Shown: positions 36,425 to 47,139 of the stretch, piece after piece
How positions within the stretch are numbered: position 1 is the stretch's first letter
Layout of the letters: the number at the start of each line of letters is the position of its first letter
Source: Macrosoma leucophasiata
Lineage: Eukaryota > Arthropoda > Insecta > Lepidoptera > Hedylidae
Assembly (NCBI GenBank): GCA_036365455.1
Contig: JAWQUS010000016.1
Location: 12,485,001-12,549,000 of the forward strand
DNA length: 64,000 nt
Direction: 5' to 3'
Made by a program: the position numbers and the translations under genes
Notes under the pieces: generated by a model
Database searches by the model: none
Seen by the model: the letters and a program-made list of their open reading frames with translations, nothing else
Told to the model about the DNA's origin: nothing

Positions 36425-36546
36425 TCACTCAGCCTGGGTGCAGCTCCACTGCTTAAACGGACTATAGCGTGGTAATATAGAACCTGAGGCACCAGACTGG
36501 GTCGCTGGCTGAATATGGAAGGTGCGATTGAAGCTCGCGGCGTTAT
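36425..36546 (-). CDS. Candidate 3'-terminal exon of an unrecognised gene
   Basis: A strong acceptor (TTTTATTTTCACAG) is followed at 36546 by a patch much richer in G+C than its surroundings, with AATAAA soon after. Two frames are possible. One enters in phase 1 and gives 39 residues (NAASFNRTFHIQPATQSGAS onward) to TGA at 36427-36425. The other enters in phase 0 (ITPRASIAPSIFSQRPSLVP onward) and runs about ten codons further to a TAA within the AATAAA. The phase-0 frame would match the donors at 42868 and 40531. I do not recognise either product. Confidence 0.4.
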
Positions 36547-36637
36547 CTGTGAAAATAAAAATAAAATACTTGAATCACAATAAAAATGTAAGTAGGTATA
36601 CGTCTTCTTTCTTTCTTAACGTAATTATATTTACGTA

Positions 36638-36960
36638 CTAGCTGTGCCCGCGACTTCGCCCCGAGAGAATCTATGATTGTACAGTACCTACACGGACGAA
36701 GTCGTGGGCGCAGCTTGTATAAAAGTAGCCTACGTTACGCCTTATTACATAACCTATCTGCCAGTGAAAGTCCCGTCAAAATCGGTCCAGCCGTTCTCGA
36801 GATTTAGCCGGAACAAACAGACAGACAGTCGGACAAACAAAAATTGTAAAAAAATGTTGTTTTGGTATATGTACATACTCGTACATTTGCATTTAGTAAA
36901 AAGCGGTTATTTTCATATTACAAACAGACACTCCAATTGTATTTATTTGTATAGATATAA
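36638..36960 (-). mobile_element. Helitron-like element, reverse
   Basis: Starts CTAGCTGTGCCCGCGACTTC at 36638; the body GTGAAAGTCCCGTCAAAATC, CGGTCCAGCCGTTCTCGAGA and ACAGACACTCCAATTGTATT is the complement of the element at 33590-33840. Confidence 0.72.
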
Positions 36961-36999
36961 AGGTCATGTCAGACAGCGAGGGCGGCGTGGCAAGACGAG

Positions 37000-38780
37000 G
37001 GTGCTATGTCCTAGATAGTATGGAACACGCTACACCGACAGATACTGATAGGTCAGTTTTGTTTTTTGGGTACCATGGTGTGTATGGACGTAGTGTTTGA
37101 TTCACCAGAAACATTACCAAAGTCCGACGATGGCACAGAACATATTCTGAAATTGAAAAATCGCAGTGGTACCTACTAATCTGAGAGATTAGTACCTGAG
37201 CCTATCAACAGTAGTATAACACCATATTAAAGTTTAAAATTAGACTTTTTGTCCCAGTGAGGTAAAATTATTTCACACATATTCTTTAGGTTCTCAAGGT
37301 AAGAATTTCAGAACGTTACACCATTTTATTTTTCTACAAATATCGCCATGTTTCTGTATTAAATTAGTAAAAGCCCCTGCTCGTAATAAAACGATCTCTA
37401 ACAATGAGTTAGCCCTTTTGTAATCTTATTGTATTTTTTTTTTAATTTCTAATATTTTTGTCACTATTTCCATCAGCCCCATCTTACCTCAACCTAAAAA
37501 GCCTCAATAACAATTATATAAATAAAATATAGATAATTTTAGCTGGTTCAGATTCTGGCGATGCTAAAATATCTACAAACATACCTTTATTTAACTTATA
37601 TATCTATCCTTTATGGATTTTCGTCGATTACCACCTTTATCACGTTTTCTCTTCTATACGTCACGGTTAGGGGACTCATTTCAATTCAATTCAACAATTT
37701 CATAAGAAAATTGAATTTTCCGTAGAGATAGTGACCGGATCGGATCGCAATCTATGTGCCCATAGATCATTACATCTCTTCTGCCGGTCTCACTTCTAAT
37801 AAACCAGGGTACTCGGGAAGGCTGCCTCCCCTTTTATTCCCATAATAATTATAAAAGAAATATCTCTCTAGAAATATATTCTAAATGCAATGTCAAAACT
37901 GTATGAAATAATAATTACCTACACTTCAATAACGCGGCGTAGCATTGTGCTACGGTTTTACGTTTTAAAGTACCTAACGTTTCTTTGCTTGGAATCTACG
38001 ACTACGGCTCTTAAGAACGATCAAAAGGATAAAGGACAAGAAAAAAATAAACAAGTTTATGAATCATTTAAGTTTAATATAAAGTCAAAATGTTAATTTA
38101 CCATTTGGGATTACAGGAATCATTTATGATATAGGCGAGATAAATCCAGAAACTAATTTTATTGCAATGAGTGTATGTCACGAAAACCTAAGTTTAAGAA
38201 TTTTAGCGTATTGTAGAGCAAATGTTTATAGTGAGGCGGACAAATAACCTTTAAAATTGTTATGGTCGGCAACGAATAGGTCGTTGCCAACATTTACAAT
38301 TTCTCCTTATTGATACATTTTATACAATTCGTTGCGAATATTTGCAGCGAAAAATCCCGGTAAATTGAAGACTTTATGAATAACCTTTGATACGGATACA
38401 ATGTGTATCTTTGGTATACAAATACATCTTTTGTAATTAATAAAACGAATCTTCACACCTTTATTTCCCGAAGAGGCATCCAGTGGTAAATGCAATCGGG
38501 GGTATTCGTGTGTATTCAAGCATACACGCAAATTCCCTCGATTCGCCAATTATTTTTACCCCATGTACCTAATAGGTGGTGAGCTAGCATCTGCGGGGAT
38601 ATTCCATGAGATTACTAAACGCCGAATGTATTACTGGAAAATTGATGAATAATGGATTATTTCAATCTGTAGTTACGTGAGTTATGCAAATAGCACTTCC
38701 AGGCCGATTTAGTCATGTCAAATAGAGTTATTTTTAAATAATATATATTAGATGACGTTAAACAATAGATATACATAATT
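37000..38780. other. Intergenic or intronic, one SINE B remnant
   Basis: AT-rich with a diverged reverse SINE B at 38450-38640 (CACGCAAATTCCCTCGATTC, GTGAGCTAGCATCTGCGGGG). A GC-richer block at 37640-37830 holds no frame of note. Confidence 0.5.
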
Positions 38781-38789
38781 ATAAAAATA

Positions 38790-40315
38790 TGACAATAAAG
38801 AAGACGGTTTGGAGGAAAAAGCTAAAAAATGTTTTTAACGGGAAGCTAATGAGGAGGTGTCGCGAACATATTCATGCACATTTTTTATTGAAAGAAAGAA
38901 ACAAAAGTGAGGGCTTGCCTACGCTTCGTCTTCCGGTACGCGGTCGCCACGCTCTTTTACCCCAACGGCCGTCAGTTGTTCGAGCTATGTGCCCTGCCCG
39001 CTGTCACTTGAGTTTCGATATTCGGTGAGCTATGTCGGTTATCTTGATTCACATGGGGATCTCCTCATTTCTGATGCGATCTCGCAAAGCGACTCCGAAC
39101 ATAGCTCTCTTTATTGCTCTGCGTGACTTAGAAGTGCGATGGGAATGTAGTTTTTTAAAAGGGTATTTATTGTCACCTTTCTTAAAAACAGTATCGTCAC
39201 ATTTTTATACCCGCCTGTCGCGTATTATCTTCGAGTATGACGGAATTAAACAAATTCTGTAGAGCTTCTAATACTGGCCTGTCGCCTGCTTTCAGGAGTT
39301 CAGTATTGATTCTGTCATCACCCGGCGCTCGGTTGTTTTTGAGCTATTTGAGAGCCGTGCTAATCTCGTCTAGACTGACGTCCGGGATGTTTTTGGTGTA
39401 GTGTTGGGTCAATCCGGCTCTAGGATCTGCTGTCGGACTGTTAACAGGTGGTCGTTTTGTCGGGTATAACTTTCCCTAAAACTGCTCGATCTCTTCTACA
39501 AGCTCAGAGTTTGACGATACGTTTCTACCGTCTTCTTCAGCTTAGTTAGACGGCTCTGTACTATAGACAGTTAGACAGATCTTTGGCGAACACTTTGGAG
39601 CCTTTGTTCCGTTAACTGGCTACTTTAATACTGGCCGCCGAAAGTCGCGACTCAGAGACTTAGAGATCTGCCTGTTGAGCCGCCTGTACACTAAAGCATC
39701 TACAGAGGACTTTAGGACCATACCGCGCCTCTGCTCCATGAGCTTGAGAGTAAGGCTGGAGATCTTTTTGGCCTTATTCGTGTGGCGGGTCTTGAATACT
39801 TAGAATCCGCCGTGCGGACAGTTTCCACGAGCCTGTTATTTATTGTATTCATCCACGTCTATGCAATCACTCCCGCATTCAAAGCTATTTTGCAGCTCGA
39901 GTTGAAAACTCTCGAGGTTCTGGTTTTGGGCAGGTGCTGGTCGGAGCGTAGACTTCATCAGCCGGGATCTTCCAGCTTGACATCTATATTCAGTGTACTT
40001 CTTACCATTCGGTGATAGCTTCTAGTTTTTACCGAATTGATCACAGAGACATCACTGAATACACAATGCTTCGCTTCGCTTCGTGGACATAATGAAGTCT
40101 ATCTCATTTTTTGTTGCACCGTCAGGACTGATCAAGGTCCACTTCCGGCACGCCCGCTTCTTGAAGAAAGAGTTCATCATATAGAGGCTCTCCTTCTCCA
40201 TGAAGTCAGCCAGTGTCTGGCCCCTGGTGTTTCGTCGTTTATATTCAAATTGCCTCACTTTCAGCTCATGGTCGCCTCGTACGTCCAATTTTTTGCGTTG
40301 AAATACATACACAAT
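38790..40315 (-). mobile_element. Decayed RTE-type LINE with internal deletion
   Basis: Read on the minus strand, 40312-40052 encodes the end of an apurinic endonuclease domain (NTRGQTLADFMEKESLYMMN, FFKKRACRKWTLISPDG, NEIDFIMSTKRS). Degenerate linker follows, then near 39420-39270 the start of reverse transcriptase (LDEISTALKQLKNNRAPG, DDRINTELLKAGDRPVLEAL-like). Most of the polymerase is missing. Near 39140-38920 is the C-terminal block (RAMFGVALRDRIRNEEI, AHRISKLK, GHIARTTDGRWGKR). Stops and frameshifts are frequent; it is a molecular fossil. Confidence 0.8.
40052..40312 (-). pseudogene. RTE-type endonuclease fragment
   Basis: An 86-codon open stretch with the signature KWTLISPDGATKNEIDFIM, the C-terminal part of the LINE endonuclease often annotated as craniofacial development protein 2-like. 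The following sequence is out of frame and holds stops, so it is a fragment of the element above rather than a host gene. Confidence 0.8.
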
Positions 40316-40530
40316 ACATGATATAATTTTTTTACTAATGATGTATATAAATATTGAATTTTCTTAATAATTAAAAGAAAAGTACGATATTATTATATCA
40401 AATATGTTGATACTTCATTATTGTAATTTTTTTAATGAATATCACGTTTATACGGACATACAAAACAAAGACACATATATATGACACGTGTATGTAGACC
40501 AAAGAAAATGAAAATAGTTTGTTTACTCAC

Positions 40531-40623
40531 TGTTTTCTTGTTATGCAGCGTGAACCATATAGCTCCTAACAAAAATATAACATTTATGATCAAAGATATT
40601 AAAGCTATGATAAAAAATACCAT
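40531..40623 (-). CDS. Related, more diverged signal-anchor first exon
   Basis: ATG at 40623 opens 31 codons, MVFFIIALISLIINVIFLLG then AIWFTLHNKKT, ending at ACA|GTGAGT in phase 0. It has the same architecture as the exons at 42868 and 46687: a short N-terminus, one long hydrophobic helix, a TL(R/H)NK motif, then a phase-0 donor. Similarity outside the hydrophobic stretch is limited to that motif, so paralogy is an inference. It could also be an unspliced ORF that happens to contain a donor. Confidence 0.4.
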
Positions 40624-41689
40624 GATGTCACGCAAAACACGACTCAGTAGATTGCCGTGTACAATGCTACTCACTTGACGTGGCAAATTGATCAATTATA
40701 TCGTTTATCTCTTGATATAGAATAATTAATTCGTTTAATGATTGTTAATGGTGTAGTAGATAAATCTATTCTGCTAAATAAATATAGGTAATACCTAAAG
40801 GGTAGAATGGGAACAGTTGTGCCAGGGTACGGTTGTGACTTTGTGACAGTCGTCATATTAGCGAAACATTTAGGAACAGGCCCCCGCGGCGGGACCAAGG
40901 GGAAATAGCTTGTATCAAAGAATTACGAAAGTCATCTGTCGACGTTATTGCTAGAGCCACATTTTTTGCTATCAAAATGTACATAATATTATTTTTCGCT
41001 TTCTTATGATAGTTGTTGTTTTATTTGTACATTAAGAAGAATTAACTTTTTTGTTACAACTTAAATATTGATAGGTAGAAAGCAATGATTAAATTGTAAG
41101 TAGATTGTATGGTGCATCCACAGACTAATCATCATCGAAGGGTGCATCTATGGCGGCCATTTTTTTTACGGAAGCGTGCTTTGGGTAGTTATAGTGTTGT
41201 GACCATAGAAATTTCTCTTAGGTTGTTACACAATTTTTGGGTACGTTTGGAGTTTGGTAAGGAAAATGTGAGCTGTTCATTTCTCATAACTGTGATGAAT
41301 CTATCACATCTCACCCTTAGTTTCAGCTTAGACACATTACTCGTATTACTTAATTCTTTTAGTTTAGCCTAATATTAATGTTTCTGGGGTATTGCGGATA
41401 AACATTATTCAGGCGTTTCTTAATCAACACTGAAGCCGATGGTTAAAAAAAACCGGCCAAGTTCGAAGGGTTCCGAACCATCAAATCTATCTACTGTGGT
41501 ACCATCATCTATAAAAGAAAATCACGTTTGTTATATTCAAGTTTCTACCCTTTATATTCTATTTATACTTTATTTTTAACCGTCGAAAAAAACGTAGGAG
41601 GTTCTGAAGTCGACGCGTATTTAGTATATATACCTATTTTTTTTTTTTTTAATGTATGAAACATAACTTTTTACTGAGTAGTCCGATTT

Positions 41690-41975
41690 TTATTAGAAAG
41701 GGCTTATCTTGAAGTTGGTCCCGTATAAGCATCTACCGAAGCCCCACACCGAAACGTCAAATTTGGAGTTCACTCGCATGCATAGAACAACACCGGAGGG
41801 GAGTAGCCATATGCAGGCTTTCCCCTCTGTCAAAGTACAAGCGCAAATGGGCCTATACCTGTCGCCTAGATGTTTAAATGTGTGCGGGCAATTGTTTCTG
41901 TATTTTGTTAAAGTCAAGGTGTGAGTTTCGTAGTAACAGACGATTTTTTGTAGTGTGCGTGTGTGTCGCACGCAT
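41690..41975 (-). repeat. Possible transposon-derived fragment
   Basis: An open minus-strand frame of 92 codons (CPHTFKHLGDRYRPICACTL, GKACIWLLPSGVVLCMRVNS) lies in a block of higher GC content. It has no start context or splice sites that I trust. I think it is a repeat fragment, since there are no other copies here to compare. Confidence 0.25.
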
Positions 41976-42867
41976 TTCCCCCACCAAAAAATTACAGACT
42001 ATTTTGCATCGGTAATAAACGGTCGGTGGCCCGTGTTTCTCTATGCTCGCATGTGTTATTGCGAAAAAATAAATATTATAATAACATCAATTGTCAATAA
42101 ATCTAAATAATTAACAAATCCAATACAAAAATCAACAACGGTTAAACCGAATTAGTAAGAGAGTTTTTTTCGGAAATCGGAAAACCAAACCAAGACAACA
42201 AAACAAATCCAAATCGGAAAACTAAACACGAATAGCCAAATTCAAAAGCAAATTAATAATTAATCAATGTTGAATATTCATATTTATTTTATTGATATTG
42301 CTTTATTTATTTTTTATAACTAAGACCCACTGTTCACTAATGTGCCAGTTAGAAAATTGCGGAAAGTCCCATACCAATTTCCCTACCCATTTTTAGAGGT
42401 TTTTAATTATAAAGCTAGCTATGTTATTAAGTAATTACTCAAACAAATTAAGTACATAATAAGTAGATAATATTCGCATCACAACAATCAGGTAAGTAGG
42501 TAGCTTAACCTACGACATTTAAAATAATTAATGATCTAGGCAGTTTTACAATTTTTTCAGTTAATCTAGACTCTGTTTGGGACTAATTGTTTACCTACCT
42601 AAACAATCAACAGAAATGATATTTCATATTACCTCTCTTAATATAAATAAAACAATTAATTAACATGTTTAGTAATTAACTATTAAGTATTTCGCAATTA
42701 CACATGCTAGTTAAATATATTTTTTAAAGAAAAATGGAAAGAATAAATTGATTTCAGACGAGACTCACTACTACATACAGAGAGATGGTAGGTATTTAAC
42801 TTATTTTCCTGAATGAAACAAAATCCAAACATATTGAATATAGGTATTCGAATTATTTTCAACTTAC

Positions 42868-42978
42868 CTGGTCTCTAAACGGTTCCTTATTTCTCAGCGT
42901 TGCTATTATAGAAAACGCAAGGAACAATAACTTTACTGAAATCGCCACTGACACCACAATAATAAAAGCATACGTCAT
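42868..42978 (-). CDS. First coding exon of an unrecognised signal-anchored protein (copy 1)
   Basis: ATG at 42978 starts 37 codons ending CAG|GTAAGTTG at 42868, a consensus donor in phase 0. The product begins MTYAFIIVVSVAISVKLLFL and continues with a basic, then acidic/polar TLRNKEPFRDQ-like segment. It is one long hydrophobic helix, so a signal anchor or signal peptide is likely. The upstream leader has TATATAA at about 43139-43147 and a TCAGTT initiator-like site near 43018. The exon lies in the left arm of an inverted duplication; its twin is at 46687. I do not recognise the family. Later exons are uncertain; 36425-36546 is the only good candidate on this strand. Confidence 0.68.
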
Positions 42979-43589
42979 AGTTTAAGTGTTTTAAAAAATA
43001 CAAAACTATAAATTTTCAACTGAACGCCAAATACCTAGTTAGGCACTTATAAGTACGAAAGCTGCTAACAGCGCTCTGGCTGCCTCTGTTGATTTTTGTA
43101 TGAAGTGAACTCCACTACCGTGCGAGTTAGTTAACTACTTATATAAAAGGCGCCAATTCCATTGAACAACACATTTATTTTATCATTTGTGAATTATCGA
43201 AGAGCACATGTGGACAGTTGCACGCATAGATTCTAATCATAAGTGTGCGGTGCTTTTGGAATACTATTTATCAAAAATTGATGTGTCTGATATGGTTATC
43301 GTAAATTAATTATTATAATGCTAAAGTTGAAATTCATATAAATAGCATGAAAAATGTTCGACATAAATTGTATAATGTACCTAACTGTACTGTAACTTAT
43401 ACCATAAAATAATGTAATGTACCTAAGTAGGTACCTATACCTGGTGTAGGTAAATATCATTTAGGTACATACACACTATGTCTAAATATCGTTCCTATTT
43501 AATATAATTTATGTAAGTAAATAAATTTACATCATGCTGATTTACATCATGAATATTTCAACCTGGGTTACCAAAATTGCATTTAAGGT

Positions 43590-43912
43590 GTGTGTATCTT
43601 CACGCCAGGTCCCTAACGGGGTAGGAAGAGAGTGTAGAGCGCCAGATATCCCGGTCCTGACATACCTCTCGTGCCTCGTCTACCTTCATCATTCTCTTCA
43701 TACATGCACGTCAATTCCTAAGACTTTTGACCCCACCATCAGACAGAACTCAACCAATTTGGTCATGGTAGGTCAGTCTTGGTCTTCCTGGGCCTCTGCA
43801 ACCATCCACATTCGCATTGTATACCTATCTGTTTAGTCATTCGCTCATTCGACATTCTTTCTATATGCCCGAACCATCGGAGCATGTCTTTTTTCATTTT
43901 TACACCGATACT
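43590..43912 (-). mobile_element. LINE 3'-end insertion (copy 2)
   Basis: The segment beginning TCTTCACGCCAGGTCCCTAA is the reverse-complement 3' end of the same reverse transcriptase family, running to CATTTTTACACCGATACTAT. It lies in the spacer of the 42.4-47.1 kb inverted duplication and is absent from the symmetric position, so it inserted after the duplication. Confidence 0.8.
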
Positions 43913-44689
43913 ATCATTCAAGTGCAAGTTAATTCATAGCATAATGTAGGTACCTAATCAGCTCATAACCTCGGTATGATTAAACACTAACCCACTTCTC
44001 TCCTCAAGGGTGGTTTATACGTAAAACCTTATCCCCTATTTAAAACATTATAGGGTTGCGTGGATTGGTCTCGTGGCCCCGTAATAATGATTATGTATGA
44101 ACACTACGCAGATAGACTAAATAATGCGCTTGTGCCTACGGCTTGAGCTCCTTCACTGGACCTCGGCTGCCAGTTGAAGTATAGGTATAGTATAATTATT
44201 AATTACTGGAAGTGGTAGGCAGAGGTCGATACACAATTCGCCAGGATAGATAGTTATTTATAGCTTTTTTGTCCCATTAGGTGACGAGCATACTGGCATT
44301 CACCGGGCATGTAAATGTGACGAATTGTCGAGACGTATGAATTCTCGAGACGTAGGTATGTTTCGTCCCAAAAGACAACTTATGGGAGAAGATCGTTACG
44401 TAAAAAAGTAGATACTAAGATTTTTTTATTGGACGTAGGTAATAGTAGGTATCTATAGGTCAGTTAATAACGAGGCGGCCTTATGGTCTATTTCACTGCG
44501 CGAATAGTGAGTGCAAATTACTCTCAGCGTATCCCAAAACTAGTCGCGATGGCGGAATACTGTAAACACCACCTGCCCCAAGGGCAACATTTACCTACAC
44601 ATACATAGGAATTTAAATAAAAATTGACACTTTACAACCTAAATAATACCAACATAAAAAGCATACATAAAAAAGTCACAAGTTATACC

Positions 44690-44800
44690 TACTCCATTAT
44701 TTATTTATTTATACTTTTATGGACATTGTACATATGGCGGACTTAATGCCACTACGCATTCTCTGACAGTCAACCATGGGGTTATGGGACAAATTAAATA
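44690..44800 (-). mobile_element. 3' end of the CR1-like LINE, second copy
   Basis: The complement of TTATACTTTTATGGACATTG and CATATGGCGGACTTAATGCC matches the 3' UTR of the LINE at 58740-58850. It is a short 5'-truncated copy in the spacer of the inverted duplication. Confidence 0.65.
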
Positions 44801-44853
44801 GGGTGCAAGAGCAAAAAAAAAATATTTTTTTAAATCATTAATTTGTACCTTTA

Positions 44854-45130
44854 CTAGCGGCCCGCCCTGGCTTCGCACGGGCGCAATGTTACCTTACCTA
44901 CATTATAAAAAGGTTGCAAAAGCCGTTATTTTCCCTCAAACCGACCCTAATGCACACGCTCAAATTTCACTAAATCTCAAGCATCAAAGTCTTAGGTATC
45001 ACCTACGTGCTTAAAATAATCCCTGTCCAAAATTGGAGACTTCTAGCACTTGAAGTAACAAAATTTCATACAAACTATCAAACCCAAAAACATCCCCTAA
45101 ATTACGCTAGCTAGTGTCAACCACCTGCCT
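44854..45130 (-). mobile_element. Helitron-like end, reverse
   Basis: CTAGCGGCCCGCCCTGGCTT at 44854 followed by CGCACGGGCGCAATGTTACC. The 5' boundary is not certain. It sits almost at the centre of the 42.4-47.1 kb inverted duplication. Confidence 0.6.
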
Positions 45131-46686
45131 AAATGGACCTTTTATATTTTTACGAGTATGTAGGTATGGTAGTTGATGAAGATATATTATCAAAGTTACC
45201 GTAATTAGGTACCGTTTGTCTCAAACCCTACGCATCAACTGAGTCTTTTGGAATTTATTTTATTAATGACAAAAAGTGTTTATGTATCATAAGTCATTTA
45301 TTTGGTATTTTTTTAATAATCTCTAGTCTCTGTTTGCATATTGTTTTTTAATAGTCAAATGTGATACCAAAGTCGGAACGTTAAGGCTGTGGTTAAGGCC
45401 ACTTGCGTACAAGGACATAATTATCATTTACATTTTTGAATTAGTTTTAATTTAAAAAAGTCTTATAGAGTTCTGACGAGGCAAAAAAAAATGCGACAAC
45501 GAATGTTAACACAGCTGTTTAAAGGTATGTTACCGGGAAAAAACGTGTGGTATAAATTGGTTGCTGCCTTGCTCACAATGAGTGAATGTTATTACGGGGC
45601 CACGAGACCAATCCACGCTACCCAATCCAACAGCAAAATGTTTGTGCACATATAAATGTTATAGATGCGTACAAATATTTGTGAAAAATACTTCACGACT
45701 CTATTTCCCTGAATGAATAGCCAGAGACAATAAAGATATGCAAGCATGATAAAACCATTTGTTAAAATAAAATATTAAGTGAGCCCATAACAAGGAGCCA
45801 ATCTCCTCCTGGGATTATTTTTAAAAGTAATCTCACTTTCTCTCCTTGTTGGGATTGAACCCGACACCGACACCTTAGATCAGGTCAAATTGAAAAAAAA
45901 AGTTTAATTAATTATACTAACTTGTTAATTTAAATAATGTTTTGAATCTTATAACATTATAGGTACATGATGCTTCCATCAAAGTTGCACGTCTCTAAAT
46001 TCATTTTTGCTCAGTAGGTATCAAATAATAAAATAATGCATGATGATTTAAATGTATTAACATAACTGATATTAAATAGAAACGATATTCAGACATGGCG
46101 TGTAGGTACTTACCTAAACTTTATTAACCTACACCAGGTACCTAGTTATACATTACATTAATTCATGTCTAACATTTTGCATGCTATTTATATGAATTTC
46201 AACTTTAGCATTATTATTGATTTACGATAATCGTATCAGACACATTTTTTTTCATAAATAGTATCAGAGAATATGTAATAATACTATAGTATTCCAAAAG
46301 CACCGCACACAAATGATTAAATTTTGCATGCTATTTATATGAATTTCAACTTTAGCATTATTATTGATTTACAATAATCCTATCAGACATACCTATATAT
46401 CTTTTTTGATAAATAGTATTCCAAAAGCACCGCACACAAATGATTAGAATCTATGCGTGCAACTGTCCACTTGTGCTCTTCGATAATTGACAAATGATAA
46501 AGTAAAATGTGTTGTTCAATGGAAATGGAGCCTCTAATAGTTTACTAACTCACACCGTAGCGGAGTTCACTTCGATAAAAAAATCAACAGAGCCAGTCAG
46601 AGCGCTGTTACTGCAGCTCTCGTATATTTGGCGTTCAGTCGAAACTCTATTCTTACTTAATTCAATATTTTTAAAACAGTATAATC

Positions 46687-46797
46687 ATGACGTATGCTTT
46701 TATTATTGTGGTGTCAGTGGCGATTTCAGTAAAGTTATTGTTCCTGACGTTTTCTTTAATAGTAACGCTGAGAAATAAGGAACCACTTGAAGACCAG
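46687..46797 (+). CDS. First coding exon of an unrecognised signal-anchored protein (copy 2)
   Basis: This is the plus-strand twin of 42868-42978: 37 codons, same ATG context, same phase-0 donor CAG|GTAAGTTG. The first 59 nt are identical to copy 1; 8 of 111 positions differ overall, giving five residue changes (for example Ala to Thr, Phe to Leu, Arg to Glu), all in the last 17 codons. Leader and promoter sequence are duplicated too, but the TATATAA of copy 1 reads CTAATAG here. No certain second exon is visible; a phase-0 acceptor at 52560 is a weak candidate. Confidence 0.65.
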
Positions 46798-47139
46798 GTA
46801 AGTTGTAAATTCTGGGCATTTAACAACCAATTCTAATACTTATAAATTCATAAAATTTTGGATTTCATTCCATTTAAGAAAATAAGGTAAATATTGTGTT
46901 TCGTACTTAGTAAGGTATCTAATATTAAATTCTTAGGTTCTGTTGACTGTTTAGGTAAATTTTAATTAGGTAGGTAGTAATTAGCCAAATTGTCCACTAA
47001 CTGTTTTATTTAAATATTATAGGTAATTATTATACAAGTTGTGATGCGAATAGATATCTTTTAGCAACTTGTTCAGTGATTTGTTTATGTTTTATTTTAT
47101 AAACATAAGTCGTTAATAACATAGCTAGCTTTATAATAT

